Of a DNA stretch of 64,000 bases, positions 8,220-17,178 are shown in pieces. Origin of the DNA: Lachnospiraceae bacterium (GTDB lineage Bacteria; Bacillota; Clostridia; Lachnospirales; Lachnospiraceae); contig JAIKWF010000024.1 in the NCBI GenBank assembly GCA_024685005.1, positions 1 through 64,000 of the forward strand. Direction: 5' to 3'. The position numbers and the translations under genes are program-made. The notes beneath the pieces were generated by a model. That model was not told where the DNA came from, made no database searches, and worked only from the letters and a program-made list of their open reading frames with translations. The stretch's first letter is position 1. Every line of letters starts with the position of its first letter.

Positions 8220-11200
8220 ATGGGGTTACAGATCATAGCCGGTGCTTCCGGCAGCGGTAAAAGCACCTATGCATATGAGCAGATCATAAAAAAATCCATG
8301 GAGGAACCCGGCAGACAGTTTATCGTCATTGTGCCGGATCAGTTTTCCATGTCCACCACCCGGCAGATCCTGCGGCTGCATCCGAGAGGGGCGATCAGTA
8401 ATATTGATGTGCTGAGTTTTTCCAGACTGGTACACAGGATCGGCGACGAAGTGGGAATGAAAAAAAGGCAGGTGCTGGATGATACGGGAAAAAACCTGAT
8501 CCTGCGCAGAGTGGCCTTGTCTTTGGGAGACTCTCTTACGGTGCTGCAGGGAAAAATGAAACGGCCGGGTTATATCCATGAGGTAAAATCCCAGATCTCC
8601 GAATTCTACCAATATGATATTTCCGCCGACGTGCTTTCGGATCTGTTAAAAGAAGATACGGGACACGGGTATCTGGCAGGGAAGCTTTCGGATTTGAAGA
8701 TCCTGTATGAAGCCTTTGGAGAGTATATCAGGGATAAGTACATCACCACAGAGGAAGCCCTTTCGGAGCTAAGTGACATGATCCCAAAATCAGGTCTTCT
8801 TTCCGATGCCACCATCTTATTTGACAATTTTACGGGCTTTACCCCCATTCAATACCGGGTGATCCGGGAACTGATGAAAGTCTGCCGTGACCTGTCCGTG
8901 ATCCTTTGCTGCGAGCATGATCCGGAAGAGGAAAAGGACAGGCTTTTTGAGCTGAGCAAAAAGACCTATCAGAAATTAACCGCGGTTGCCGGGGAAGCGG
9001 ATTGTCCGGTCCTTCCGGTGATCTGCCTTACAAACAGCGGACATTTCCGCTATGAAGGCAATCCGCCCATGGCCTTTTTGGAAAAGGAACTTTTGCGCTA
9101 TCGAAAAGAGGTCTATGCGGGGCCTCAGGATGCCATTACTGTTTATGAGGCTGTCTCCCGAAGGGAAGAAGTGCAAAACTGCTGCAGACAGATCGCAAAG
9201 CTGATCCGGGAAGGATACGAGTATCGCAGCATTGCCATCGAAACGGGAGATCCGGACGGCTATGAAATGCTTTTGAAAACAGAGCTGGAGCGTTATGGGA
9301 TTCCCTTTTACATGGACAGCCGGCGTAGCGTTTTGCATAATCAGGCGGTGAGCATGCTGCGGTGTGTGCTTCGGATCTTTGCCGAAGATTTTTCCTATGA
9401 CAGTGTGATCGGTCTTTTGCACAGCCGTATGACGGACTTTTCCTTGGAGGAGATCGACAGGCTGGATGTGTATCTGCAAAGGATGGGAATCAAGGGAAAA
9501 ACCGCTTTTTCCCGGCCTTTTGAAAGGGGAGAGCAGGCGGAGGAGATGAACCTTTTGCGGGAGCGCCTGATGGAGCTGCTGGCTCCTTTTTTGAAAAAAC
9601 CTGAGACGGCCAAGGAATATGTTGCTGCCCTTTATGAGGTTTGCCTTGGCAGCCGTCTTTGCGAAAAATGCTACGATCTGGCAGAACGTTTTCTGGCAAT
9701 GCAGGATCCCTACAGGGCAAAGGAGTATGAGAAGATCTATGAGGCGATCATGGAACTTCTGGATCAGATCGATGGCCTGATCGGGGAGGATCGGCTGGAT
9801 GAGAAAGAGTTTCTGGCCTTGTTTGAGGCCGGCGTTTCGGAGATCCGCATCGGAACCATTCCCCAGAGCGTGGATCAGGTTATGGTGGGGGACATCCAAA
9901 GGACCAGACTGGAAAACATTAAGGCCCTGTTTTTCCTGGGGATCAACGAAGGGATCATTCCCCAGAAAAATGCCGGCGGCGGTCTTTTTTCAGACAGAGA
10001 GCGGGAGTATCTGCAAAGCAAGGGACTTACCCTGTCTCCGGGTGCCAAGGAAAAACTCTTTGAGCAAAGACTCTATCTGTATCAGAACATGACCAAACCG
10101 GAGGAAAAACTGTTTTTGTCCTATGCGCTTTTGGGCAGCGACGGCAAAAGCATGAGCCCTTCTTATCTGATCCGGAATCTGCTGTTTTTGTATCCGCATC
10201 TGCAGGTTGAGGGGGCCAAAAACGAAAACGAGAAACTGCAGGGGATTGCATCCATGGAGGATGGTCTGGAAGATATGGCAGATCTGCTCCGGATCTTTGC
10301 CTCCGGCAGACAAAGCGGGCAGAATCGGGAAGAGACAAAGGCATCTTTGCAGGTGCTCTCAGCTGCATACAGAGATAATAAAGAGGCTTTTTTACTGAAA
10401 AACAGCGCTTTCTACCGGTATATTCCCGCCAGGATCTCACGGGAGGCGGCCCTTTGTATCTATGACAGGGAAGGGACCATCAGCAGGCTGGAAAAAATGG
10501 CGGCATGTCCTTTTTCCCATTTTCTGCGGTACGGCCTGGGACTTCGGGAGAAGGAAGAATACAGCTTCGAAGCCACGGATCTTGGCAATATGTATCATAA
10601 GGTTTTGGAGCGACTTCTTCGCAGTCTGCGGGATGAAGAGATGCCTGCCTGGGAAGCGGATCCCGAAGAGCTTGCAAAGCGGATCTCTGACATTTTGGAG
10701 GAAGAGGCTGCAAGCTACGGCTATGATATTCTGATCTCCAGCGCCAGAAACAGATTCCGGACCCGGCAGATGAAGCAGGTTCTGACGGACTGCGTAGGTG
10801 AGCTTTCCTACAGGCTGGGGAAAGGTGCATTTGTACCTTACCGGTTTGAGTACTATTTTAAAGATGAGCAGCAGACCCGGCTGAAGGGTATCATCGACAG
10901 GATCGACGTGGCAGAGCAGGGCGACACCTTTTATGTAAAAGTGGTGGATTATAAGACCGGGGAACAGACCTTTGATCTGAGCAAGCTTTACTACGGTTTT
11001 TCCCTGCAGCTTCCCATCTATCTGGAGATGGCAAGGAGAATGGTGGAGCAGGCCGGACCCAATAAAAATGCAGTGGCAGCGGCTATGCTGTATTCCACCG
11101 TTAAATCGCCTCTGATCATCGGGGATGATCCGAAGGATATTGAAAAAAAGATTCGCGCGCAGATGCGTCCGAACGGGTTGTTTTTGGAGGATGAGGAGAT

Positions 11201-11573
11201 TCTTCGGATGCTGGATTCCCGGTTTCCCGAAACGGGAAAATCCGATATTCTTTATCTGGCAAGAAAAAAAGACGGCAGCTTTTACAATTATTCCCAGACT
11301 GCATCAAAGCAGCTGATGGAAGGCTGTATCCGCCATGCGTTTTTGGTGGCATCCCGTCTTTCGGAGCAGATCATGGAAGGGGATATATCCATCCGGCCCA
11401 AAGTGCTTGAAAAGGATAAATTTGACAGCTGTATGTATTGTTCCTATAAGGGGATCTGCGGATTCGACGAACGGATCCCGGGATTTGAAAAGACAAGCTG
11501 CAAAGCAGCCGGCGAGGAGGTTTTTCTTGCCCGGGGCGAGGAAGAGCAAAAGCAGAGTGAGGATGAAAGATGA
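8220..11573 (+). CDS. addB: AddAB helicase-nuclease subunit AddB
   Basis: An 1117-residue protein starting MGLQIIAGASGSGKSTYAYE, a Walker A loop characteristic of AddB. The C-terminal third contains a RecB-type nuclease signature (GIIDRID with VVDYKTGEQTF). Cysteines in ACPFSHFLRYGLGL and in CMYCSYKGICGF can hold the 4Fe-4S cluster that staples the AddB nuclease domain. With AddA it forms the two-subunit recombination complex that processes double-strand DNA breaks up to Chi-like sites and loads RecA. The length is normal for Firmicutes AddB. The stop overlaps the addA start (ATGA). The upstream gap 8033-8219 contains a TACAAT box at about 8182 without a good -35. Confidence 0.96.
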   Translation: MGLQIIAGASGSGKSTYAYEQIIKKSMEEPGRQFIVIVPDQFSMSTTRQILRLHPRGAISNIDVLSFSRLVHRIGDEVGMKKRQVLDDTGKNLILRRVALSLGDSLTVLQGKMKRPGYIHEVKSQISEFYQYDISADVLSDLLKEDTGHGYLAGKLSDLKILYEAFGEYIRDKYITTEEALSELSDMIPKSGLLSDATILFDNFTGFTPIQYRVIRELMKVCRDLSVILCCEHDPEEEKDRLFELSKKTYQKLTAVAGEADCPVLPVICLTNSGHFRYEGNPPMAFLEKELLRYRKEVYAGPQDAITVYEAVSRREEVQNCCRQIAKLIREGYEYRSIAIETGDPDGYEMLLKTELERYGIPFYMDSRRSVLHNQAVSMLRCVLRIFAEDFSYDSVIGLLHSRMTDFSLEEIDRLDVYLQRMGIKGKTAFSRPFERGEQAEEMNLLRERLMELLAPFLKKPETAKEYVAALYEVCLGSRLCEKCYDLAERFLAMQDPYRAKEYEKIYEAIMELLDQIDGLIGEDRLDEKEFLALFEAGVSEIRIGTIPQSVDQVMVGDIQRTRLENIKALFFLGINEGIIPQKNAGGGLFSDREREYLQSKGLTLSPGAKEKLFEQRLYLYQNMTKPEEKLFLSYALLGSDGKSMSPSYLIRNLLFLYPHLQVEGAKNENEKLQGIASMEDGLEDMADLLRIFASGRQSGQNREETKASLQVLSAAYRDNKEAFLLKNSAFYRYIPARISREAALCIYDREGTISRLEKMAACPFSHFLRYGLGLREKEEYSFEATDLGNMYHKVLERLLRSLRDEEMPAWEADPEELAKRISDILEEEAASYGYDILISSARNRFRTRQMKQVLTDCVGELSYRLGKGAFVPYRFEYYFKDEQQTRLKGIIDRIDVAEQGDTFYVKVVDYKTGEQTFDLSKLYYGFSLQLPIYLEMARRMVEQAGPNKNAVAAAMLYSTVKSPLIIGDDPKDIEKKIRAQMRPNGLFLEDEEILRMLDSRFPETGKSDILYLARKKDGSFYNYSQTASKQLMEGCIRHAFLVASRLSEQIMEGDISIRPKVLEKDKFDSCMYCSYKGICGFDERIPGFEKTSCKAAGEEVFLARGEEEQKQSEDER

Positions 11574-14500
11574 AATATACAAAGCAGCAACAGGAAGTCA
11601 TCGACAGCAGAAACTGTGATATTCTGATCTCTGCCGGAGCCGGAAGCGGAAAGACAGCTGTTCTGACAGAGAGGATCATGGGACTGATCTCGGGTGATAC
11701 GAAAAAAACAGATGTGGATCGTTTGCTTGTGCTAACTTTTACAAGGGCAGCGGCGACCCAGATGAAAACAAGACTGCAGGAAAAGATCCAGGCATGGATG
11801 GCGGAGCATCCGGAAGATGAACAGATGCAGATACAGGAGTCTTTATTGCATAATGCCATGATCACCACCATTGACAGCTTTTGCCTGTATCTGGTGCGGA
11901 ATCATTTTACCGCCATCGGTATCGATCCGGGATTTCGGATCTGTGATCCCGGTGAGGAAAGCCTGTTGGAACAGGAAGTGCTTGCCGATGTTTTGGAGGA
12001 AGCCTTTGAGAAGGGGGAGGAGTCTTTTCTGAACCTGGCAGCAAGCCTGAATCCTAATGTAAAGGAACAGGATCTGGAAAAGGAGATCCTCCGTCTGTCA
12101 CGGTATGCTTCATCCCATCCCTGGCCCAGACAGTGGCTTTGCGCTATGAAAGAGATCTCCCCGGAAGCCCAGGCCAGGGAAGTGGCTCTTATGCTGATCC
12201 GTCATGCATCCTCGGAGCTTTCCGGCATTATCCGGATCTGTCATTATCTGCAGGAAAAAGTAGAGGCGGGAGCAGGCCCCGGCGCCTATGCGGATGTGTT
12301 TGCCGGGGATATACAGATGCTTGAGCAGATCCAGAAAGTATTGTCGGAGGGGGAAACAAAAGACGACCTTTATGAAGTGCTGCAGCAGGCAGGAAACCTG
12401 TCCTGGGACCGGCTTCCGACGGTAAAGGAAGGAAGCTGCGACCCGGAAGAAAAGGAGCTGCTGCAAAAGGCAAGAAATGACTATAAGGAACAGGCCCAGG
12501 CTGCGCTTCACTTTTTTGATGGTGATGGAAAAAGACAGCAGGAGCGGGATATCATGGCGAAGGAAAGCGCCGACGCGCTGGCTGATATAACCATCACCTT
12601 CATGGACAGGCTCTTTGAAAAAAAGAAAGAAAAAAATGTATACGGCTTTTCCGATATCGCCCACCTGGCTTTGGAGGTATTGCTGGATGAAGAGCATCAT
12701 CTGACATCCACTGCCATGGAGTATCGTGATTATTTTTACGAGATCATGGTGGATGAATACCAGGATTCCAATCAGGTACAGGAGATCCTGCTTTCAGCCC
12801 TTTCCAAAGCAGAGACGGGATGTCATAACCGGTTTATGGTGGGAGATAAGAAGCAGTCCATCTACCGGTTCCGCATGGCGCGGCCGGATATCTTTAATGA
12901 AAAGTACACGCAGTTCAAAAAGCCGGATCCGGATCATAAACTGATCCTGCTCAATCATAATTTCCGAAGCAGACAGCAGGTCCTTGACAGTGCAAACGGG
13001 ATCTTTTCCCGCATCATGGATGAAAACGTGGGAGGGATCACCTTTGACGAGGGAGAGGAGCTCATCGTCGGCGGCAGCTATCCGTCTGCCCGGGAAACAG
13101 TTCTTGCAAACGGAGAAAAGACCGGCTATGAAACAGAGCTTCTTTTGGCGGAGGTGCCGGAAAACGGACCGGCGGGAGATGTGGCGGAGTATGCCATGAT
13201 CGCAGAGCGGATCCGGAATATGGTGGGACATTTCCCGGTGAAGGATGAAAGGAGCGAAGATCCGGAAGGGGTGCGCCCTGCTACCTATCGGGATATTGTG
13301 ATCCTGACAAGAAAATATGCAAGTGTTGCAGCGGATATGAAAAAGGTGCTGATGGCAGCGGGGATCCCGGTGCATACCCAGGAAAGAAGCGGCTTCTATG
13401 AAGATTCTGCTGTAAGAGTGCTGACGGATCTTTTGCGAATGCTGCAAAATCCCCATCAGGATCTGCCCCTGGCAGCGAGCCTTAAGTCGGTTTTGTTTCA
13501 GCTGTCTGATGAAGAGCTGGCGCAGATCAGGGGAAAGGATAAAAGCTGCTCTTTTTATGAGTGCCTTTGCCTTGCGGCAGAGGATGAGAGCTTTCCTTTT
13601 GCAGGCAGTGCAAAGCGTGCTGTCGCTCTGATCGAAGAGCTTCGGTTTATGGCCGGTTATATGTCTGTTTCCGAGTTTTTGGCAGAGGTGATCAGAAGAT
13701 TCCATTACAGAGAGCAGATCCTGGCCGGCGTGGCAGGGGATCAGAAAGCAGCCAATGTGGATATGCTTTTGCAAAAGGCTGTGGATTTTGAAAAAACCGG
13801 CTTTCACGGATTGTTTGGTTTTATCCGCTATCTGGACAGACTGGAGCGGTATCAGATCGATGAAGGAGAAGCGGGGATCCTGTCGGAGCAGGCGGATGTG
13901 GTGCGGATCATGTCAGTGCATGCCAGCAAGGGCCTTGAGTTTCCCATTGTATTTCTGGCAGGGTGTGACAGGGAGTTTAATGAACAGGATAAGTCAGCAG
14001 CCATGATCTACGATCTGGATCTGGGGCTGGGAGCAAACTGGACGGACCTGAAAAACAGGAGCAAAGGCAAGAGTCTGAAGCGGATCATGATGGAGCAATC
14101 CATATCCTCCCAGTCGAAGGGAGAAGAGATCCGGCTTTTGTATGTGGCGGCCACCAGAGCAAAGGAAAAGCTGATCTTTACGGCGACGGAAAAAGGGGCG
14201 GAGAAAAACAGTGCATTGTTTTTTGCCCTGGGAGGAGCAATTTTCGGGAAAAACGAACAGGCTCCTGTGCATCTTCTGAGAAAAGCAAGGAGCTTTTTGG
14301 ATTATCTGCTGCTAGCCCACAGTATGGATCATTCCGTCTTTTGCATCAAAAAGATCACGGCAGAAAATCTGGATGAAAGCAGGGTGCTTTCGAACATTGA
14401 TGCGGGTAAAACTGAGGATATGCTGCAAAGTCTTCTGGACTGGGAGAGCATGACACAAAAGGTGTGCAGCCGACCCGAAGAGAAAAAGCTGTATGATACT

Positions 14501-15235
14501 TTAAGAAACAGATTCTCATTTGTGTATCCCCACGAAAACCTTCGGGAGCTTTATGCCAAAACCAGCGTATCGGAGTTAAAGCACGCAGCCATGGAAGAGG
14601 AAGGGGTACATGTTGTATTTGAGACTGAGGCAAAGCGGAAGACCATATTGCCGGGTTTTGCCGGAGGAAAACAGGCCGGCGGAGCGGAACGGGGAAGTGC
14701 ATACCACCGCGTTTTAGAGCTTCTTGATTTTGAAAAATATGCGGATGTTATTGAAAACATGAAGCGAGGCGAAGAGGGCGAAAAGTTAGCGATAGCTAAC
14801 ATTGATGAGGACATGCGCCGGTTTGCGGAAAGCGGCAGGATGCAGCAGGAACAGGTGGATCTTGTGGACAGGGAAAAGATACGCAGGTTCCTTGCCACGG
14901 AGGAAGCTGCCAGAATGAGCCGTGCTACAAAAAAAGGACTGCTCTTAAAAGAGCAGCCTTTCGTGTACATGATTCCGGCCAATCGGATCAGGGAACATTT
15001 CCCGGAATCCGAAGGCGTTATGATCCAGGGTGTGATCGATGTGTACTGGGAAGAAGAGGACGGCATTACCATCCTTGACTATAAAACGGACAGAGTGCAA
15101 AACGAGCAGGAACTTACGGAGCGTTATCACACCCAGCTTGCCTACTATAAAGGGGCGCTCGAGCAGTTTTCGCAGAAGAAGGTGAAGGAAATGATCCTGT
15201 ATTCTTTCTGCCTGCAAAAGTCCGTTATGCTCTGA
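11570..15235 (+). CDS. addA: AddAB helicase-nuclease subunit AddA
   Basis: A 1221-residue UvrD/Rep-like superfamily 1 helicase. The Q motif and Walker A (YTKQQQEVIDS, then ISAGAGSGKTAVL) are at the N-terminus. Later motifs include VDEYQDSNQVQ (Walker B), GDKKQSIYRFRMA (motif III) and RIMSVHASKGLEFPIVF. The C-terminal nuclease domain shows GVIDVYWEE and ILDYKTDRV, the conserved RecB-family catalytic Asp and DYK. It provides the 3'-5' motor and one of the two nuclease activities of AddAB. It overlaps addB by four bases (translational coupling). Its stop directly abuts the stop of the convergent glycosyltransferase gene, with no spacer. Confidence 0.97.
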   Translation: MKYTKQQQEVIDSRNCDILISAGAGSGKTAVLTERIMGLISGDTKKTDVDRLLVLTFTRAAATQMKTRLQEKIQAWMAEHPEDEQMQIQESLLHNAMITTIDSFCLYLVRNHFTAIGIDPGFRICDPGEESLLEQEVLADVLEEAFEKGEESFLNLAASLNPNVKEQDLEKEILRLSRYASSHPWPRQWLCAMKEISPEAQAREVALMLIRHASSELSGIIRICHYLQEKVEAGAGPGAYADVFAGDIQMLEQIQKVLSEGETKDDLYEVLQQAGNLSWDRLPTVKEGSCDPEEKELLQKARNDYKEQAQAALHFFDGDGKRQQERDIMAKESADALADITITFMDRLFEKKKEKNVYGFSDIAHLALEVLLDEEHHLTSTAMEYRDYFYEIMVDEYQDSNQVQEILLSALSKAETGCHNRFMVGDKKQSIYRFRMARPDIFNEKYTQFKKPDPDHKLILLNHNFRSRQQVLDSANGIFSRIMDENVGGITFDEGEELIVGGSYPSARETVLANGEKTGYETELLLAEVPENGPAGDVAEYAMIAERIRNMVGHFPVKDERSEDPEGVRPATYRDIVILTRKYASVAADMKKVLMAAGIPVHTQERSGFYEDSAVRVLTDLLRMLQNPHQDLPLAASLKSVLFQLSDEELAQIRGKDKSCSFYECLCLAAEDESFPFAGSAKRAVALIEELRFMAGYMSVSEFLAEVIRRFHYREQILAGVAGDQKAANVDMLLQKAVDFEKTGFHGLFGFIRYLDRLERYQIDEGEAGILSEQADVVRIMSVHASKGLEFPIVFLAGCDREFNEQDKSAAMIYDLDLGLGANWTDLKNRSKGKSLKRIMMEQSISSQSKGEEIRLLYVAATRAKEKLIFTATEKGAEKNSALFFALGGAIFGKNEQAPVHLLRKARSFLDYLLLAHSMDHSVFCIKKITAENLDESRVLSNIDAGKTEDMLQSLLDWESMTQKVCSRPEEKKLYDTLRNRFSFVYPHENLRELYAKTSVSELKHAAMEEEGVHVVFETEAKRKTILPGFAGGKQAGGAERGSAYHRVLELLDFEKYADVIENMKRGEEGEKLAIANIDEDMRRFAESGRMQQEQVDLVDREKIRRFLATEEAARMSRATKKGLLLKEQPFVYMIPANRIREHFPESEGVMIQGVIDVYWEEEDGITILDYKTDRVQNEQELTERYHTQLAYYKGALEQFSQKKVKEMILYSFCLQKSVML

Positions 15236-16177
15236 TCATTCCAGCATTTTTTTAGCGATCTCCGTGGTTTCCTTATTGAGTATGCAGGGGGAGGACAGGG
15301 CGGCATTCAGCCAGATCTGTTCTTCTCCGTAATCTTTGATATTGTGGAAGTAAACAGCCAGTTCCAGACAGATCTCTGCACAGCCTTCCGTATCCAGCGT
15401 AACGGCCCTTAAGGCGTATTTGAAAAACTTGGGAATGTCCGGCTTTAAATGGTAAGCACGTGCTAACACACAGTAAGCTTCCAGGCGGGAATCCAGCGAT
15501 CTTTTTTCATCCTGCACGGAGCCCTCAAAGAAAGGAATGGCCCGCAGCAGATTGGACTTTTCACCGGAGATGAGCAGCTCTTTTGCATAGAGGGTATGGA
15601 GCCTTGTGTCCATATACAGTCCGTCGGCATGCATTTTTTCAAAGGCCAGCAGGTCGCGGGATGCATGGAACCCTGTGGGTTTATGAATGATCTCGATCTC
15701 GCTGTCATAGATCACCGGCTGCAGCCGCACTGCTTCGTGAATGGGATTTTGCCATACGAAGTTGCGGAGTCTTTTGTAGAGCTTTGGACGAAGCTCTCTG
15801 TCATAATTGTACACCGTGTTGTATTCCATCTGATTGCAGTAAAGCATCTGCACGATATCGATCTCCGGAAGAAGTCCTTTTTTTAAAAGAGCGAATTTAT
15901 CGTGATTCTCCTGATCAATGACTTCATCGGCATCTGCGCTGTAGATATACTGGCAGGTGGCTTTGGAAAAGGAAAAATTCCTGGCGTCCGCAAAGCTGCC
16001 GTTCCATTTGAAATCGTAGATCTTATCCGTATATTTTTTTGCAATGGATTTGGTGGAATCGGTGGAACCGGTGTCGACGATGATGATCTCGTCCATCAGA
16101 TCAGCGACGCAGTCCAGACAACGGCTAAGGGTTTTTTCCTCATTTTTAACGATCATGCAAAGGCTGATAGTGATCAT
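15236..16177 (-). CDS. Family 2 glycosyltransferase with C-terminal TPR-like region
   Basis: A 313-residue protein from an ATG at 16177 preceded by AAAGGAGGCG; an earlier in-frame ATG at 16258 has no ribosome binding site. The N-terminal 100 residues are a GT-A fold: ISLCMIVKNEEKTLSRCL, IIIVDTGSTDSTK and the metal-binding IYSADADEVID. This branch (CMIVKNE, FADARNF) is common among glycosyltransferases of Firmicutes that modify proteins or wall polymers. The C-terminal part is helical and repeat-like (HTLYAKELLISGEKSN, YCVLARAYHLKPD), suggesting TPR units. Donor and acceptor cannot be predicted. No membrane helices are seen. It stands alone, convergent with addA, and divergent from thiT. Confidence 0.88.
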   Translation of the reverse strand: MITISLCMIVKNEEKTLSRCLDCVADLMDEIIIVDTGSTDSTKSIAKKYTDKIYDFKWNGSFADARNFSFSKATCQYIYSADADEVIDQENHDKFALLKKGLLPEIDIVQMLYCNQMEYNTVYNYDRELRPKLYKRLRNFVWQNPIHEAVRLQPVIYDSEIEIIHKPTGFHASRDLLAFEKMHADGLYMDTRLHTLYAKELLISGEKSNLLRAIPFFEGSVQDEKRSLDSRLEAYCVLARAYHLKPDIPKFFKYALRAVTLDTEGCAEICLELAVYFHNIKDYGEEQIWLNAALSSPCILNKETTEIAKKMLE

Positions 16178-16270
16178 GGAAATCGCCTCCTTTTTCGGAA
16201 TGGCCGGATTTGAAAAGTGATTGTTACTTTCAGTATAACGATTTTTGGACGGGGACACAATATTTTTTTC

Positions 16271-16299
16271 TTGACGGAAAAGAAGACGGGGTGTATAGT
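16271..16299 (+). promoter_or_regulatory. Promoter of the thiT transcript
   Basis: TTGACG (16271-16276), a 17-base spacer and TATAGT (16294-16299). Transcription would start at about 16306, just where the TPP riboswitch begins. Confidence 0.75.
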
Positions 16300-16303
16300 A
16301 TGA

Positions 16304-16410
16304 GTTGCGCTGGGGGAGCCGGAGGTTGCGAAAGCAAAGAGCGGCTGAGAGAGGCGAATGCCGATACCCTTTTTACCTGATCAGGATAATGCCTGCGAAG
16401 GGAAGCAGAT
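16304..16410 (+). promoter_or_regulatory. TPP (THI-box) riboswitch
   Basis: The segment contains the two conserved blocks of thiamine-pyrophosphate aptamers: GGCTGAGA (about 16343-16350) and ACCTGATCAGGATAATGCC with GCGAAGGGAAGC (about 16375-16406). These form the pyrimidine- and pyrophosphate-binding arms. It precedes a terminator hairpin and a ThiT gene. High TPP is therefore expected to switch off thiamine uptake. Confidence 0.95.
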
Positions 16411-16435
16411 ACAGTTTTTTGTGATGCCGAAAGTT

Positions 16436-16467
16436 CTCCTGCGTAATTATGTGCAGGAGGTTTTTTT
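16436..16467 (+). terminator. Riboswitch expression platform: terminator carrying the ribosome binding site
   Basis: CTCCTGC (16436-16442) pairs with GCAGGAG (16453-16459), followed by a run of T. The 3' arm itself contains the AGGAGG ribosome binding site of thiT, and the ATG follows eight T residues later. The hairpin could thus block both transcription and ribosome access when TPP is bound. Confidence 0.85.
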
Positions 16468-16468
16468 T

Positions 16469-17176
16469 ATGTCTTTATTAAGTACTTTTGTAACTTTCAA
16501 TTCCGAAAACGAGGCTTACGAGCTGGTAAAGCCCGGCGGCTATGTTGCGTTGGTGGTACTGCTCCTTGTTTCCATGCTGCTGACGATTTTTATCGCCGAT
16601 AAAAAGCAGGAACAGACCGGCAAAAAGGTCAGTGCAAAACAGCTTGCATTCTGTGGGATCTCCCTGGCTCTTGCGTTTGTTATCAGCAGCGTTCCCTTTT
16701 TGAAATTCGAACTTCCTTACGGCGGCTCCGTAACGATCCTGACCATGTTCATGATCTGCTATACGGGCTACCTGTTCGGAGCGAGAGTAGGACTGCTTAC
16801 GGCATTTGCCTTCAGCCTGCTGCAGTTCTTCGGCGACGGATCGACCTATATCCTGTCCCCGTTTCAGGTATGCTGCGATTACTTTTTCGCATTCACGGCT
16901 CTGGGGATCGCCGGCCTTTGGAGCCAGAAAAAACACGGTATGGTCATTGGATTTATCACCGGCTGCATTCTTCGCGGATTGTTCCATACCATCGGAGGTT
17001 ATCTGTACTGGATGGATTATATGCCTGAGAACTTCCCCCAGTCTCTGGCCAAGCTGTATCCTGTAGTTTATAACTATTCTTACATTCTGGCAGAGATGAT
17101 ATTAACCCTGGTGGTTTTGCAGATCCCTGTTTTCAAAAAAGCGCTGGCAAGGATCGAGCAGATGGTTACGGCATAA
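16469..17176 (+). CDS. thiT: Thiamine ECF transporter S-component
   Basis: A 235-residue membrane protein read from the ATG at 16469, which follows AGGAGG and the T run of the riboswitch terminator. The earlier in-frame ATG at 16358 lies inside the aptamer and is not a real start. It has about six membrane helices with ThiT-like motifs: ISLALAFVISSVPFLKFELPYGGSVT, GARVGLLTAF, DYFFAFTALGIAGLW and GGYLYWMDYMP, the last resembling the thiamine pocket. It captures thiamine and works with a shared EcfA-EcfA'-EcfT motor encoded elsewhere. An N-terminal extra helix (residues 1-45) is longer than in Lactococcus ThiT. It is convergent with mgtE (2-base gap). Confidence 0.93.
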   Translation: MSLLSTFVTFNSENEAYELVKPGGYVALVVLLLVSMLLTIFIADKKQEQTGKKVSAKQLAFCGISLALAFVISSVPFLKFELPYGGSVTILTMFMICYTGYLFGARVGLLTAFAFSLLQFFGDGSTYILSPFQVCCDYFFAFTALGIAGLWSQKKHGMVIGFITGCILRGLFHTIGGYLYWMDYMPENFPQSLAKLYPVVYNYSYILAEMILTLVVLQIPVFKKALARIEQMVTA

Positions 17177-17178
17177 AA

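Noticed and set aside
12794..13807. 337-residue minus-strand ORF inside addA
   Set aside because: Lies wholly inside addA and has no recognisable domain or ribosome binding site.
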